DNA of 52,595 bases, from the NCBI GenBank assembly GCA_946482075.1, contig CAMLQG010000011.1:1-52595 (forward strand), read 5' to 3'. Made by a program: the position numbers and the translations under genes. The notes under the pieces were generated by a model, which did no database searches, was not told the origin of the DNA, and saw nothing but the letters and a program-made list of their open reading frames with translations. Source of the DNA: an uncultured Erythrobacteraceae bacterium. GTDB lineage: Bacteria > Pseudomonadota > Alphaproteobacteria > Sphingomonadales > Sphingomonadaceae. How positions within the stretch are numbered: position 1 is the first letter of the stretch; each line of letters opens with the position of its first letter. Of the stretch, positions 16,199 through 25,937 are shown piece by piece.

Positions 16199-16849
16199 TT
16201 GACGGACCAGAAGACCAGAGCCAGCCAGGCTGCCGAACGCAAGCCCCGCCGGCTGAACCTGACGCGGGCCGAACGCGCGGAAGTCGTCAAGCGGCGGCTG
16301 TACGAAGCCGCCGTGGCGGTGGTGGGCGAACATGGTTATGCCGGCGCGACCGTTTCGCGCATCACCAGTCTTGCCCAGGTGGCGCAGGGGACGTTCTACA
16401 ACTACTTCCCGAACCGCCAGGACCTGCTGGACCAGCTTCTGCCTACTCTGGGACAGGAAATGCTGGCGTTCATCCGGGGCAAGGTGGACGGGATCGATGG
16501 CCAGGAAGAGCTCGAACGCGCAAGGTTCCGGGCTTTCTTCGACTATCTGATCGAAACTCCGCAATTCATGCGAATCCTGTACGAAGCGCAGCTCTATGCG
16601 CCGGCGGGTTATGACCGCCACATGCAGAACGTGTCGCGCAACTACATCCGCACGCTGCAGAAGGGCGGATTGGGAGACCAGTTCACCGAAGAGGAATTGA
16701 GAGTCGTCACGCTGATCATGATGGGTGCGCGCAGCTATCTGAGCTACGCGTTCGCCTATGATGGCGACAAGGTGAGTCTCCCGTCGGAAGCGGTGTTCTC
16801 GGCCTACGACAAGCTCATCCGCCACGGGTTGTTCAGTCCGGGCAGCTGA
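16199..16849 (+). CDS. TetR/AcrR family transcriptional regulator
   Basis: The 216-residue protein has an N-terminal DNA-binding helix-turn-helix (ATVSRITSLAQVAQGTFYNY, then FPNRQDLLDQLLP, about 52-84), preceded by a basic arm. An all-helical ligand-binding domain follows. The start is a TTG at 16199, seven bases after GGGAG; no ATG precedes the helix-turn-helix in frame. It is divergent from the E1 operon and 156 bases upstream of the first aldehyde dehydrogenase, so it probably controls both. Its ligand may be an acyl-CoA or the pathway substrate. Operator-like sites A and B flank the gene. Confidence 0.92.
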   Translation: MTDQKTRASQAAERKPRRLNLTRAERAEVVKRRLYEAAVAVVGEHGYAGATVSRITSLAQVAQGTFYNYFPNRQDLLDQLLPTLGQEMLAFIRGKVDGIDGQEELERARFRAFFDYLIETPQFMRILYEAQLYAPAGYDRHMQNVSRNYIRTLQKGGLGDQFTEEELRVVTLIMMGARSYLSYAFAYDGDKVSLPSEAVFSAYDKLIRHGLFSPGS

Positions 16850-16931
16850 CGGACGCTTCACGTTCGCCGGCAAAAGAAGCGCTTGGCACACCGCCGGTCG
16901 GGAAAGGCTTGCGTGCGCCGGTGCGCCGTTT

Positions 16932-16951
16932 AAATGAATGACCATTCGTTT
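16932..16951. promoter_or_regulatory. Operator-like palindrome upstream of aldehyde dehydrogenase (site B)
   Basis: AAATGAATGACCATTCGTTT equals its own reverse complement at 16 of 20 positions, the length and symmetry expected of a TetR-family operator. It lies 54 bases before the aldehyde dehydrogenase start codon and just downstream of the TetR gene. Its core matches site A at 12 of 15 bases. Confidence 0.7.
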
Positions 16952-17005
16952 TTCGGAAGACCCCGAACAAGTGTCGCGGTCGCCAGTGAGGAAAGGCTTT
17001 GGATC

Positions 17006-18514
17006 ATGGATGCTCTCGTTTCGGATGCCGCCCGGATCTCGCCCTCGGCGCACCCTTTCCTTGACGGGCGGGACAAGCAGCTCCTGATCGATGGCCGCTG
17101 GCAGGCGGCGGCATCGGGTGCTGTGATCGAAAGCCGCAACCCGTCGACGGGCGAACTGCTCGGGCGGTTCGCCGCCGGGGGCGCGGCCGATATCGATCGC
17201 GCGGTCGCCGCGGCGCGCGCGGCGTTCGACGGGCCCTGGGCGAAGTCCAAGCCTTTCCAGCGGCAGGAATTGCTGCTCAAATGGGCCGATCTGATCGACC
17301 GGCATTTCGAGGAGCTGAGCTGGCTCGACGTGCTCGACATGGGTGCGCCGGTCAGTTCGGTGATGACGCGGCGCAACCGTCATATCGGGATGGTCCGCTT
17401 CTATGCCGGCATGGCGACCGCGATGCATGGGGAGACGATCGAGAATTCCATGCCGGGCGATTTCTCCAGCTTCACGCTGAAGGAGCCGGTCGGCGTGGTG
17501 GGCGCCATCATCCCGTGGAACGGCCCGATCCATGCCACGATCTGGAAGATCGCCCCTGCGCTCGCCACCGGCTGCACCATGGTGCTCAAGCCCTCTGAAG
17601 AAGCCTCCCTCACTTCGCTGCGAATGGGCGAGCTGCTGCTGGAAGCGGGCTTGCCCGACGGGGTGGTCAACATCGTCACCGGCTATGGCCATGAAGCGGG
17701 CGAAGCACTGTCGCGCCATTCCGGCGTGGACAAGATCGCCTTCACCGGATCGACCGCGACCGGGCGCAAGCTGGTCGAGGCGAGCGCGGGCAACTTCAAG
17801 CGCGTCTCGCTGGAGCTGGGCGGCAAATCCCCCAACATCGTCTTCGCCGACGCCGATCTCGACAAGGCGGTGCCGGGGGCCGCGATGGCGGCTTACGCGA
17901 ATACCGGCCAGATCTGCTCCGCCGGCACGCGGCTCTTCGTGCAGGAGGGCATCTATGACGAATTCTGCACCCGCGTGGCGGAATTCGGCAAGACGCTGAA
18001 AGTCGGCAATTCCTCGCTGGAAGATACGCAGATCGGCCCGATCGTGTCGGCCCGGCAACTCGATCGGGTGGAGCATTACCTTGCCAGCGGGGCAAGCGAA
18101 GGCGCGATCGCGCTGTCGGGTGGGCAGCGGCTCACCGGCAGCGGCTATGACGAGGGCTTCTTCGTCGCGCCGACTATCTTCAAGGGCGTCAGCGACGGCA
18201 TGACGATCGCGCGGGAGGAGATTTTCGGACCCGTCATCTCCGCGCTCCCCTTCAAGGATGTCGACGATGTCGTCGCTCGCGCGAACAATACCGAATATGG
18301 CCTGGGCAGCGGCGTGTGGACGCAGGACCTGGCCACTGCGCACAAGATGTCGAAGCGCCTGCGCGCTGGCATGGTGTGGATCAACTGCTACCAGGCGGGC
18401 GACCCGGCAGTGCCTTTCGGCGGCTACAAGGCCAGCGGCTATGGCCGCGAAAGCGGGGTCGAGCATCTGGAGGAATATCTCGAGACCAAGGCCGTCTGGA
18501 TCAACCTGGACTGA
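17006..18514 (+). CDS. Aldehyde dehydrogenase (NAD(P)-dependent)
   Basis: The 502-residue enzyme has all residues of the ALDH mechanism: Asn172 in IIPWNGPIHATIWK, Glu270 in SLELGGKSPN, and nucleophile Cys304 in NTGQICSAGTR. It oxidises an aldehyde to the acid. GAGGAAAGG lies nine bases before the ATG at 17006, which is preferred over an in-frame ATG at 16934 that falls inside the operator. It is the first gene of the plus-strand branch of the TetR locus. The sequence class resembles betaine/phenylacetaldehyde-type ALDHs, which have broad specificity, so the substrate cannot be named. Confidence 0.93.
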   Translation: MDALVSDAARISPSAHPFLDGRDKQLLIDGRWQAAASGAVIESRNPSTGELLGRFAAGGAADIDRAVAAARAAFDGPWAKSKPFQRQELLLKWADLIDRHFEELSWLDVLDMGAPVSSVMTRRNRHIGMVRFYAGMATAMHGETIENSMPGDFSSFTLKEPVGVVGAIIPWNGPIHATIWKIAPALATGCTMVLKPSEEASLTSLRMGELLLEAGLPDGVVNIVTGYGHEAGEALSRHSGVDKIAFTGSTATGRKLVEASAGNFKRVSLELGGKSPNIVFADADLDKAVPGAAMAAYANTGQICSAGTRLFVQEGIYDEFCTRVAEFGKTLKVGNSSLEDTQIGPIVSARQLDRVEHYLASGASEGAIALSGGQRLTGSGYDEGFFVAPTIFKGVSDGMTIAREEIFGPVISALPFKDVDDVVARANNTEYGLGSGVWTQDLATAHKMSKRLRAGMVWINCYQAGDPAVPFGGYKASGYGRESGVEHLEEYLETKAVWINLD

Positions 18515-18553
18515 AATGAGATTGAGTGCGGCGGATTTCGATTGACCCATGCC

Positions 18554-18642
18554 GTCATCGCGAGGCCGAAGGCCGAAGCGATCCAGGCCGTTGAGCGCAC
18601 CCATCTGGAGTGCTTCGTAGGCTTCGCCTTCTCGCAATGACG
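18554..18642. repeat. Intergenic inverted repeat, family C, copy 2
   Basis: GTCATCGCGAGGCCGAAGGC opens and GGCTTCGCCTTCTCGCAATG closes an imperfect hairpin related to the copies at 9358 and 25821. It lies between two aldehyde dehydrogenase genes that otherwise look cotranscribed. Its right end supplies an ATG that could be mistaken for the start of the second gene. Confidence 0.8.
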
Positions 18643-18678
18643 AAGCCTGCACCGGCAGGCGCAGAAGAGGATGAATAC

Positions 18679-20121
<1,443 letters not shown>

Positions 20122-20206
20122 TCGGGGGCGCTGGATAGGCGATCCCGCGAAATGCAGGGTGTCCCGCGAAAACGAGGGAAGATTTCGAAGGGGTGGGGGA
20201 GTGCCG

Positions 20207-21370
20207 ATGAATACGACGCAGGTCGATTTCGAGGAGATCGAGCGCCAGTTCCGGGCCGAGGACCTGAACTTCACGGTGACGCGTGCGGACCAGGTTCCGC
20301 CCACTTACCGCTCGATCACCGATGAATGGCTGACCGACGTGTTCTGCGCGGAAGTGCCAGGCGCGCAAGTGATCGGCCACAGCCTGGACGAGCGCGACGA
20401 CGGCACTTCCAACCGGCGGCGGATCTTCCTCGACTATAATTCAGCGGGCCAGGAAGCCGGCCTGCCCGCTTCGATCTTCTGCAAATCGGCCGAGACGCTC
20501 CAGAACCGCCTCTCGATGGCGAGCTTCGGAATTTCCCGGCTCGAGCCCTATTTCTATACTCATGTGCGCGGCCGGCTGGAGATGGAAGCGCCGCGTGCCT
20601 GGTATGCCGGCTTCAATCCGGTGAACCACACCTATCTGGTGGCACTGCACGACATGACGGACGGTGTCGAGTTCTGCGATCATGCCACGCCGATGAACCG
20701 CGCCAGGGCGGAAAGCCAGATCGAGCAGATGGCGCGCCTGCATGCCCGTTTCTACCAGAGCGCGGAACTCGGCACGCCGACCCTGCCGTTCGAGAACTGG
20801 CCGGACTACTGGGCCAACCTGATGCGGCTGTCGCCGCAATTCGGCGAATATTGCGACATCGCCTTCGTGGAAGCCGAGGATCTCCTGCCGGCCGAACTCT
20901 ACGCAAGGCGGGCGGACATCTGGCCGCTGACCATGCAGAGCGTCGAACGCCATCGCGAACTGCCGCGCTGCCTGTCGCATGGCGATGTCCATCTCAAGAA
21001 CTGGTATGTCCTGCCGGGCGACCGGATGGGCCTGAACGACTGGCAGGCGATCAGCGCCGCCCATTGGAGCCGCGACCTGATCTACGCGATCAGCACTGCG
21101 CTCACCATCGAGGATCGCCGCGCCTGGTTCGACGATCTGCTGCGCCTCTATGCGGAAAGGATGGCCGAGTTCGGCGTGCGCGGGATCACTTATGACGAAG
21201 CGCTGTTGAACTGCCGCCAGCAGATCTTCACTGCCCTGGCATTCTGGACGATCACCTACCGCCCGGCGCCGGGCATGCCCGACATGCAGCCGGTGGAGAC
21301 GACGCGCGAATTCCTCCGCCGCATCGGCGCGGCCATGGTCGATCTCGACGCGCTTGGGGCGTTCGGATGA
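20207..21370 (+). CDS. APH-fold phosphotransferase family kinase
   Basis: The 387-residue protein has the kinase catalytic loop CLSHGDVHLKNWYV (about 258-271), with the HGDxHxxN residues, and the metal-binding segment MGLNDWQAIS about 13 residues later, in the place of the usual IDW. The N-terminal lobe is less conserved. GGGGGAG precedes the ATG at 20207. This group phosphorylates small molecules and is common beside acyl-CoA dehydrogenase genes in actinobacteria and alphaproteobacteria. Some relatives phosphorylate 4-hydroxyacyl-CoA (LvaA of levulinate use). That role is a hypothesis here. An antibiotic-resistance role is unlikely given the catabolic neighbours. Confidence 0.85.
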   Translation: MNTTQVDFEEIERQFRAEDLNFTVTRADQVPPTYRSITDEWLTDVFCAEVPGAQVIGHSLDERDDGTSNRRRIFLDYNSAGQEAGLPASIFCKSAETLQNRLSMASFGISRLEPYFYTHVRGRLEMEAPRAWYAGFNPVNHTYLVALHDMTDGVEFCDHATPMNRARAESQIEQMARLHARFYQSAELGTPTLPFENWPDYWANLMRLSPQFGEYCDIAFVEAEDLLPAELYARRADIWPLTMQSVERHRELPRCLSHGDVHLKNWYVLPGDRMGLNDWQAISAAHWSRDLIYAISTALTIEDRRAWFDDLLRLYAERMAEFGVRGITYDEALLNCRQQIFTALAFWTITYRPAPGMPDMQPVETTREFLRRIGAAMVDLDALGAFG

Positions 21371-21455
21371 TGCGGCAAGCATGGCAGCTACCTGGTGCTG
21401 CCATTGCGTCGTCGTTCCGCATTCTCCCGCGTCAAAATGCGCAATCGGGGAAAAC

Positions 21456-21470
21456 TTGAATCTTCAGTCA
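21456..21470. promoter_or_regulatory. Operator-like site upstream of the TonB receptor (site C)
   Basis: TTGAATCTTCAGTCA agrees at 12 of 15 bases with plus-strand site A (ATGAATAGTCAGTCA) and shares GAAT--TCA-TCA with site B. It lies 193 bases before the receptor start codon. A possible -35 hexamer TTGACA (21562-21567) lies between. If real, it would join the receptor to the TetR regulon. One weak match alone could be chance. Confidence 0.4.
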
Positions 21471-21663
21471 CTATAACGAAGGAAATTTAGTCCACCCTGT
21501 AGACTGTTGCCTGAAATCCACGCCTCTTGGACTATCTGCAAAATGGCGGGATTGCGTGGTCTTGACAGGGTCCGTCGCTCTCCACTAGCCCATAGGCGAA
21601 TAACAATGCCGTCAGCCGAATCCCATTTCAATGTTCAGGCAGGCGGCAACAAGGGAGGGGTCC

Positions 21664-24192
21664 ATGTCGGATCAGAAGAAGTTTGTTGGTGCTTATCGTC
21701 TGCGCGCGGCGCTGATTGGCGGGACTATGCTCGCCATTGCTGTCACGCCAACCGGTGCGATGGCGCAGGATGAGCGCAGCGGGGCGGCGGCGCCGACCCA
21801 GTCCGAAATCATCGTCACCGCGCGTAAGCGCGACGAAACGGCGATCGACGTTCCGGCCGCGATCACGGCTTTGGGCGCCGAGGATCTCGACCGTTACGGC
21901 ACCAGGGATTTCGGCGGCCTGCAGAAGCAGGTGCCGGGCCTGATGCTGGCGGACATCCCCTCCAACTCCGGCGGCGCCATCGCGCTGCGCGGTCTCAGTT
22001 CCAGCCCGAACAACCCCGCCATCGACCAGACGGTCGCGATCAATATCGACGGCGTGCAGGTCGGTTCCGGCGCGATCATCCGCCTCGGCCAGATCGACAT
22101 CCAGCAGGTCGAAGTGCTCAAGGGCCCGCAGGCCCTGTTCTTCGGCAAGAACTCGCCCGCGGGTGTGGTATCCTTCCGTTCCGCCGATCCGGGTGACACG
22201 CTCGAAGTGAAGGGTTCGGTGGATTATGAATTCAACGCTCGCGAATGGGGCGGCCAGGTTGCCGTAGGCGGCCCGCTGACCGACACGCTGGGCGCGCGCA
22301 TCGCGATTGCCGGCACCACGATGAAGGGCTGGATCAAGAATAACGCTCAGGTCATCCCGGGCTTCACCTTCGATCCGGGCGGCCGCCGCAGTCCGAACAA
22401 GGAAGAAATCGCGGTTCGCGGTACGTTGCTGTTCAAGCCGACCGCGGAATTCACCGCGCGCCTGAAATACACCTATTCGCACATGTCGGCGGATAGCGAT
22501 ATCTTCACCCGGCAGCAGCGCATCGTTTGCCCCTACGGCACGCCGCAGGCCAATGGCTATCCTGGCTTTATCGACTGCAAGGCGGACGACGTCACCACCA
22601 ATGGCGGCCAGGATCCACGTCTGATCGCGCTCGTGACGCCGTTCATTCCGGATTATATCAATGGAGGCAAGTTCCGCACCACTGGCCAGGAAATGACACA
22701 GCACCTGGCTTCGCTGGAACTGAACTACGAAGTCGCGCCGGACATCACGGTGACCTCGGTGTCGGGCTACTACAAGATCGACGACTTCTTCAGCGGCACC
22801 GCGATGTATCAGAGCGCGGGCGGCCTGACGAACATGAACCCGTCGACGCGCAAGGAACTTTCGCAGGAAATCCGCCTAGTTACCGCCAAGGACGACTGGC
22901 CGGTGAACCTTGCGTTGGGTGCCTATTACCAGGACACCAAGATCACCAACGCCAACGTCTCTGCGATTGACCTCTTTGCACTGACCAAGGGAGCATCGAG
23001 CTCACCGGGCGCCGCCTGCGGGGCGTGCTCGGAATCCGACTATGTTGCGAACGGCAAGACGCTTTCCGCCTTCGGCCAGGTCATCGTCAAGCCGGTCGAG
23101 CAGCTCGAAATCGCCGGCGGCGTGCGCTACACGAAGGAAAAGAAGGACGTGCTCGGCCGCCTCAATGGCGTGCTGAAAACGAACTATGCGGTCGATGAGG
23201 TCGAGTTCAGCAACTGGTCGCCCGAAATCACGATTCGCTACCGTCCGAACCAGGATTGGACGATCTTCGGCGCATGGCGGAACGGCTTCAAGTCGGGTGG
23301 CTTCAATACCGGCAACGGCCAGGCCGCGCCGAGCGTCACGAGAATTGACTACCGTCCGGAGAAGACCAAGGGCTTCGAAGCGGGTATCAAATATTCGAAC
23401 GGCCGCTTCAGTGCGAACCTCACTGCATACACCTACAAGTACAACGATCTGCAGGTCGCGACCTTCGATCCGATCTCGCTTTCCCAGCGCCTAATCAACG
23501 CGGCCAGCGCCACGATCAAGGGCATCGAGGGCGACTTCCAGTGGCGCACGCCTGTCGATGGCCTCGAACTGCGTGGTTCGTTCAACTACAACAAGGCGCG
23601 CTACGGGAACTTCTTGGCGGGCTGCTATGCTGGCCAGCTGGTGAGCGAGGGTTGTAACCTGACGCCGAATGCGGCGTTGCTGGCTGCGATTGCAGGCGGG
23701 TTCGATCCGAACGGCGCCGTTCCCTTCCCGTTGGTGGACCTCGATGGCGCGGGACCGTTGCCGGCGCGCCGGGCACAGTACCAGAACCAGGATCTGGGGG
23801 GGCGTCCGCTGGTGCTCGCGCCGGATTGGACCGCAAGCCTGGGCTTCAGCTACAGCACTGCGGTGGGCAACAGCCTGGAATTCGGCTTCAGCAGCGACGC
23901 GCTCTATACCAGCAGCTTCTACGGCCAGCTGGAATCCGCACCCCAGGCCAAGCAAGCCAAGTATGTCAACCTCGACGCGTCGATCTATGTCGGCGCGCAG
24001 GATGGCACCTGGAGGCTGGCGCTGATCGGTCGCAATCTGACCGAAGTCTATCGTTCGCGCTTCGTCAGCCAGACCCCGCTCACCGGTATCGCAACCCTTG
24101 CCGGCACCAACATCCCGGGCGGCCTGCCGGACTTCTCGGGCAACGTGAACCGGGGTCGGGAAATCCGAGTCCAGGCTTCGTTCAAATTCTAG
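21664..24192 (+). CDS. TonB-dependent outer membrane receptor
   Basis: The 842-residue protein has a signal peptide (ALIGGTMLAIAVTPTGAMA, cleavage before QDERSG) and a TonB box-like segment (SEIIVTARKRDETAID). A plug domain follows (VPGLMLADIPSNSGGAIALR, then QQVEVLKGPQALFFGKNSPA) and a long barrel ending in phenylalanine (VQASFKF). It belongs to the large sphingomonad receptor class that takes up organic substrates as well as siderophores. GGGAGGGG precedes the ATG at 21664. It follows the kinase gene by 293 bases and ends at a strong hairpin. The position suggests it imports the substrate of the TetR locus. Confidence 0.92.
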   Translation: MSDQKKFVGAYRLRAALIGGTMLAIAVTPTGAMAQDERSGAAAPTQSEIIVTARKRDETAIDVPAAITALGAEDLDRYGTRDFGGLQKQVPGLMLADIPSNSGGAIALRGLSSSPNNPAIDQTVAINIDGVQVGSGAIIRLGQIDIQQVEVLKGPQALFFGKNSPAGVVSFRSADPGDTLEVKGSVDYEFNAREWGGQVAVGGPLTDTLGARIAIAGTTMKGWIKNNAQVIPGFTFDPGGRRSPNKEEIAVRGTLLFKPTAEFTARLKYTYSHMSADSDIFTRQQRIVCPYGTPQANGYPGFIDCKADDVTTNGGQDPRLIALVTPFIPDYINGGKFRTTGQEMTQHLASLELNYEVAPDITVTSVSGYYKIDDFFSGTAMYQSAGGLTNMNPSTRKELSQEIRLVTAKDDWPVNLALGAYYQDTKITNANVSAIDLFALTKGASSSPGAACGACSESDYVANGKTLSAFGQVIVKPVEQLEIAGGVRYTKEKKDVLGRLNGVLKTNYAVDEVEFSNWSPEITIRYRPNQDWTIFGAWRNGFKSGGFNTGNGQAAPSVTRIDYRPEKTKGFEAGIKYSNGRFSANLTAYTYKYNDLQVATFDPISLSQRLINAASATIKGIEGDFQWRTPVDGLELRGSFNYNKARYGNFLAGCYAGQLVSEGCNLTPNAALLAAIAGGFDPNGAVPFPLVDLDGAGPLPARRAQYQNQDLGGRPLVLAPDWTASLGFSYSTAVGNSLEFGFSSDALYTSSFYGQLESAPQAKQAKYVNLDASIYVGAQDGTWRLALIGRNLTEVYRSRFVSQTPLTGIATLAGTNIPGGLPDFSGNVNRGREIRVQASFKF

Positions 24193-24258
24193 CTCTAGCG
24201 GCTTGAGGGAGGCCGAGGGGGAAACCAATCCCCCCGGCAGACATCAGGGGAAACACTG

Positions 24259-24280
24259 CGCCGGCACGTCAGTGCCGGCG
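24259..24280 (+). terminator. Terminator-like hairpin between the receptor gene and ppx
   Basis: CGCCGGCAC pairs perfectly with GTGCCGGCG across GTCA, followed by TATTTGTT. The nine-base stem lies 67 bases after the receptor stop and overlaps the stop codon of the convergent ppx gene. The T-run is imperfect, so termination strength is uncertain. It may work for both directions. Confidence 0.65.
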
Positions 24281-25780
24281 TATTTGTTCGTCGGGCACCA
24301 CTTCCAGCGCCGGTTCCAGGCCGAGGCGGCCGGCGAGATTCGCGAGATCCTTGTCGAGCTGGTAACCGCGCAAGGCCGCACGGCTTTCGCCCAGCGACAG
24401 CAGCAGGCGGCCGTCGTCCACCGTCAGCGCGCTCGCTTCCAGCAGCTTGTCGGAACCGCCATCCAGGCGGCGGAACAGGCGGATCGCGAGGCCCAGGCGA
24501 ATTCCTTCCTCCAGCAGATCGGCATCGCCGAGCACGGCCAGTTCGGGCGGAAGCTCGGTCGTCCCGCAATTGGCGAGCACGGTCGCCGCGATCATCGCGC
24601 GGCCCTGCGCGCTCAGCCCCACCCAGCGCTTGTGCAGCGCCCAGTCGACCGCCTGGTGGGCGCGCAGGTTCTGCTCGATCGATTGCGATGCCATTGCCAG
24701 CATGGTGGCGGCGAGCCGCCATCTTTCGCGCCCCGGCGCGGCGGACGAGATCGCGCGCACCGTCCAGCCGGCGATCCGGGTGGCGCGCTGCGGCGCGCAG
24801 CCGCGCGGCGTGGCGAATGCGGCCATGCCGGCGAGCAGCGGGTCCTGCGTGCGCGCGGCGGGATCGAGCCGCTGGTAGAGCAGCCCTTCGCGCAAGCCCC
24901 AGGAGGAGAAGACCAGCTTCTCCGGCTCCAGCTCCTCCATCAGGATCTGCAGCAGCGCGCCCGCATCGGGCAGTGCATCGGCGCGCATCGAGGATATCCC
25001 GCGCGCATCGTTGAGCAGGGCAGGCTCGGTCCGTGCCAGCGCCTTGAGCACTTTCGCGGTGCGCGCCGGATCGAGCTCGAAGGCATGGGTGTCGTTCAGC
25101 GGCCAGTCGATCTGCTGGCGGGCGAATTTGGCGAGCGCGCGCCAGGTTCCGCCCACCAGATAGAGCGGCGCGCGGTGCGGCGTGTCCCAGTCGGAGGATT
25201 TGAGGGCCTTGATCACGATCTTGCGCAGGCGGTCGCCACCGCCTTCGCGGACATGGGGCAGCATCAGCGTGCCGAGCGGCAGGCTGACGCCGTGCTCCCA
25301 CCGGCCGGCATCGATCGCGATCAGTTCGAGGCTGCCCCCGCCGAGATCGGCAACCGTGCCGCGCGCGTCGGGGAAAGCGCCGATCACGCCCATCGCGCTC
25401 GCTTCCGCCTCTTCTTCGCCTTTCAGGAGGCGCGGTTCGAAGCCCAGCGCGCGCACTTGGTCGAGGAATTCGGCGCCGTTCGCCGCATCGCGCGAAGCGG
25501 CGGTGGCGACGACCTGGATGTCGGTGATCTTGAGGTCGGCCAGCAGCACCGCGTAGCGGGCGAGGCCGGCGAGCGCCATGTCGATCGCTTTGTCCGGGAT
25601 GCGTCCGGTGCTGGCGAGATCGCGCCCGAGCCGGGCAGTGAGCTTCTCGTTGATGAGCGCGCGGGGCGCGCGCTTCGACCCGCCATAGACGACCAGGCGG
25701 ATGGTGTTGGAGCCGATATCGATGACCGCGCAGTCCATGCGCGCGTCGGTGAGGACGGCGGTGCCGTTGCGGGGTTTCAT
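24269..25780 (-). CDS. ppx: Exopolyphosphatase, Ppx/GppA family
   Basis: The 503-residue protein has the two phosphate-binding motifs of the Ppx/GppA fold: VIDIGSNTIRLVVYGG near the N-terminus and TVADLGGGSLELIAID about 120 residues later. A helical C-terminal half with an HD-like region follows. It removes terminal phosphate from polyphosphate or converts pppGpp to ppGpp. The start at ATG 25780 gives 14 residues before the first motif; ATG 25738 is an alternative, as no strong ribosome site is seen at either. It lies downstream of ppk in the same direction, with a family C repeat between them. Confidence 0.92.
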   Translation of the reverse strand: MKPRNGTAVLTDARMDCAVIDIGSNTIRLVVYGGSKRAPRALINEKLTARLGRDLASTGRIPDKAIDMALAGLARYAVLLADLKITDIQVVATAASRDAANGAEFLDQVRALGFEPRLLKGEEEAEASAMGVIGAFPDARGTVADLGGGSLELIAIDAGRWEHGVSLPLGTLMLPHVREGGGDRLRKIVIKALKSSDWDTPHRAPLYLVGGTWRALAKFARQQIDWPLNDTHAFELDPARTAKVLKALARTEPALLNDARGISSMRADALPDAGALLQILMEELEPEKLVFSSWGLREGLLYQRLDPAARTQDPLLAGMAAFATPRGCAPQRATRIAGWTVRAISSAAPGRERWRLAATMLAMASQSIEQNLRAHQAVDWALHKRWVGLSAQGRAMIAATVLANCGTTELPPELAVLGDADLLEEGIRLGLAIRLFRRLDGGSDKLLEASALTVDDGRLLLSLGESRAALRGYQLDKDLANLAGRLGLEPALEVVPDEQIRRH

Positions 25781-25820
25781 GAGCAAGGCGCTGCCCAGGC
25801 CGATCCGATTTCCGTGGAAT

Positions 25821-25912
25821 CGTCGTTGCGAGCAGGCGAAGCCGAGGAAGCGATCCGGAGCGGAACGCGCAACCGCTCTGGATTGCTTCGGCCGGTGGCC
25901 TCGCAAGGACGA
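25821..25912. repeat. Intergenic inverted repeat, family C, copy 3
   Basis: CGTCGTTGCGAGCAGGCGAA opens and GGCCTCGCAAGGACG closes a long imperfect hairpin, with GATCCGGAGCGG and CCGCTCTGGATT pairing inside. It is related to copies at 9358 and 18554. It lies between ppk and ppx and may weaken read-through between them. Confidence 0.75.
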
Positions 25913-25937
25913 GGCGGATCGATCAGATGGATATGCC

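Noticed and set aside
16145..18652. Long minus-strand frame antisense to the TetR and aldehyde dehydrogenase genes
   Set aside because: It crosses the operator and repeat and has no protein-like pattern. The plus-strand genes have full catalytic motifs.
20207..21370. Aminoglycoside resistance gene
   Set aside because: The APH fold alone does not show drug resistance. The NDWQ variant and catabolic neighbours argue for a metabolic kinase.
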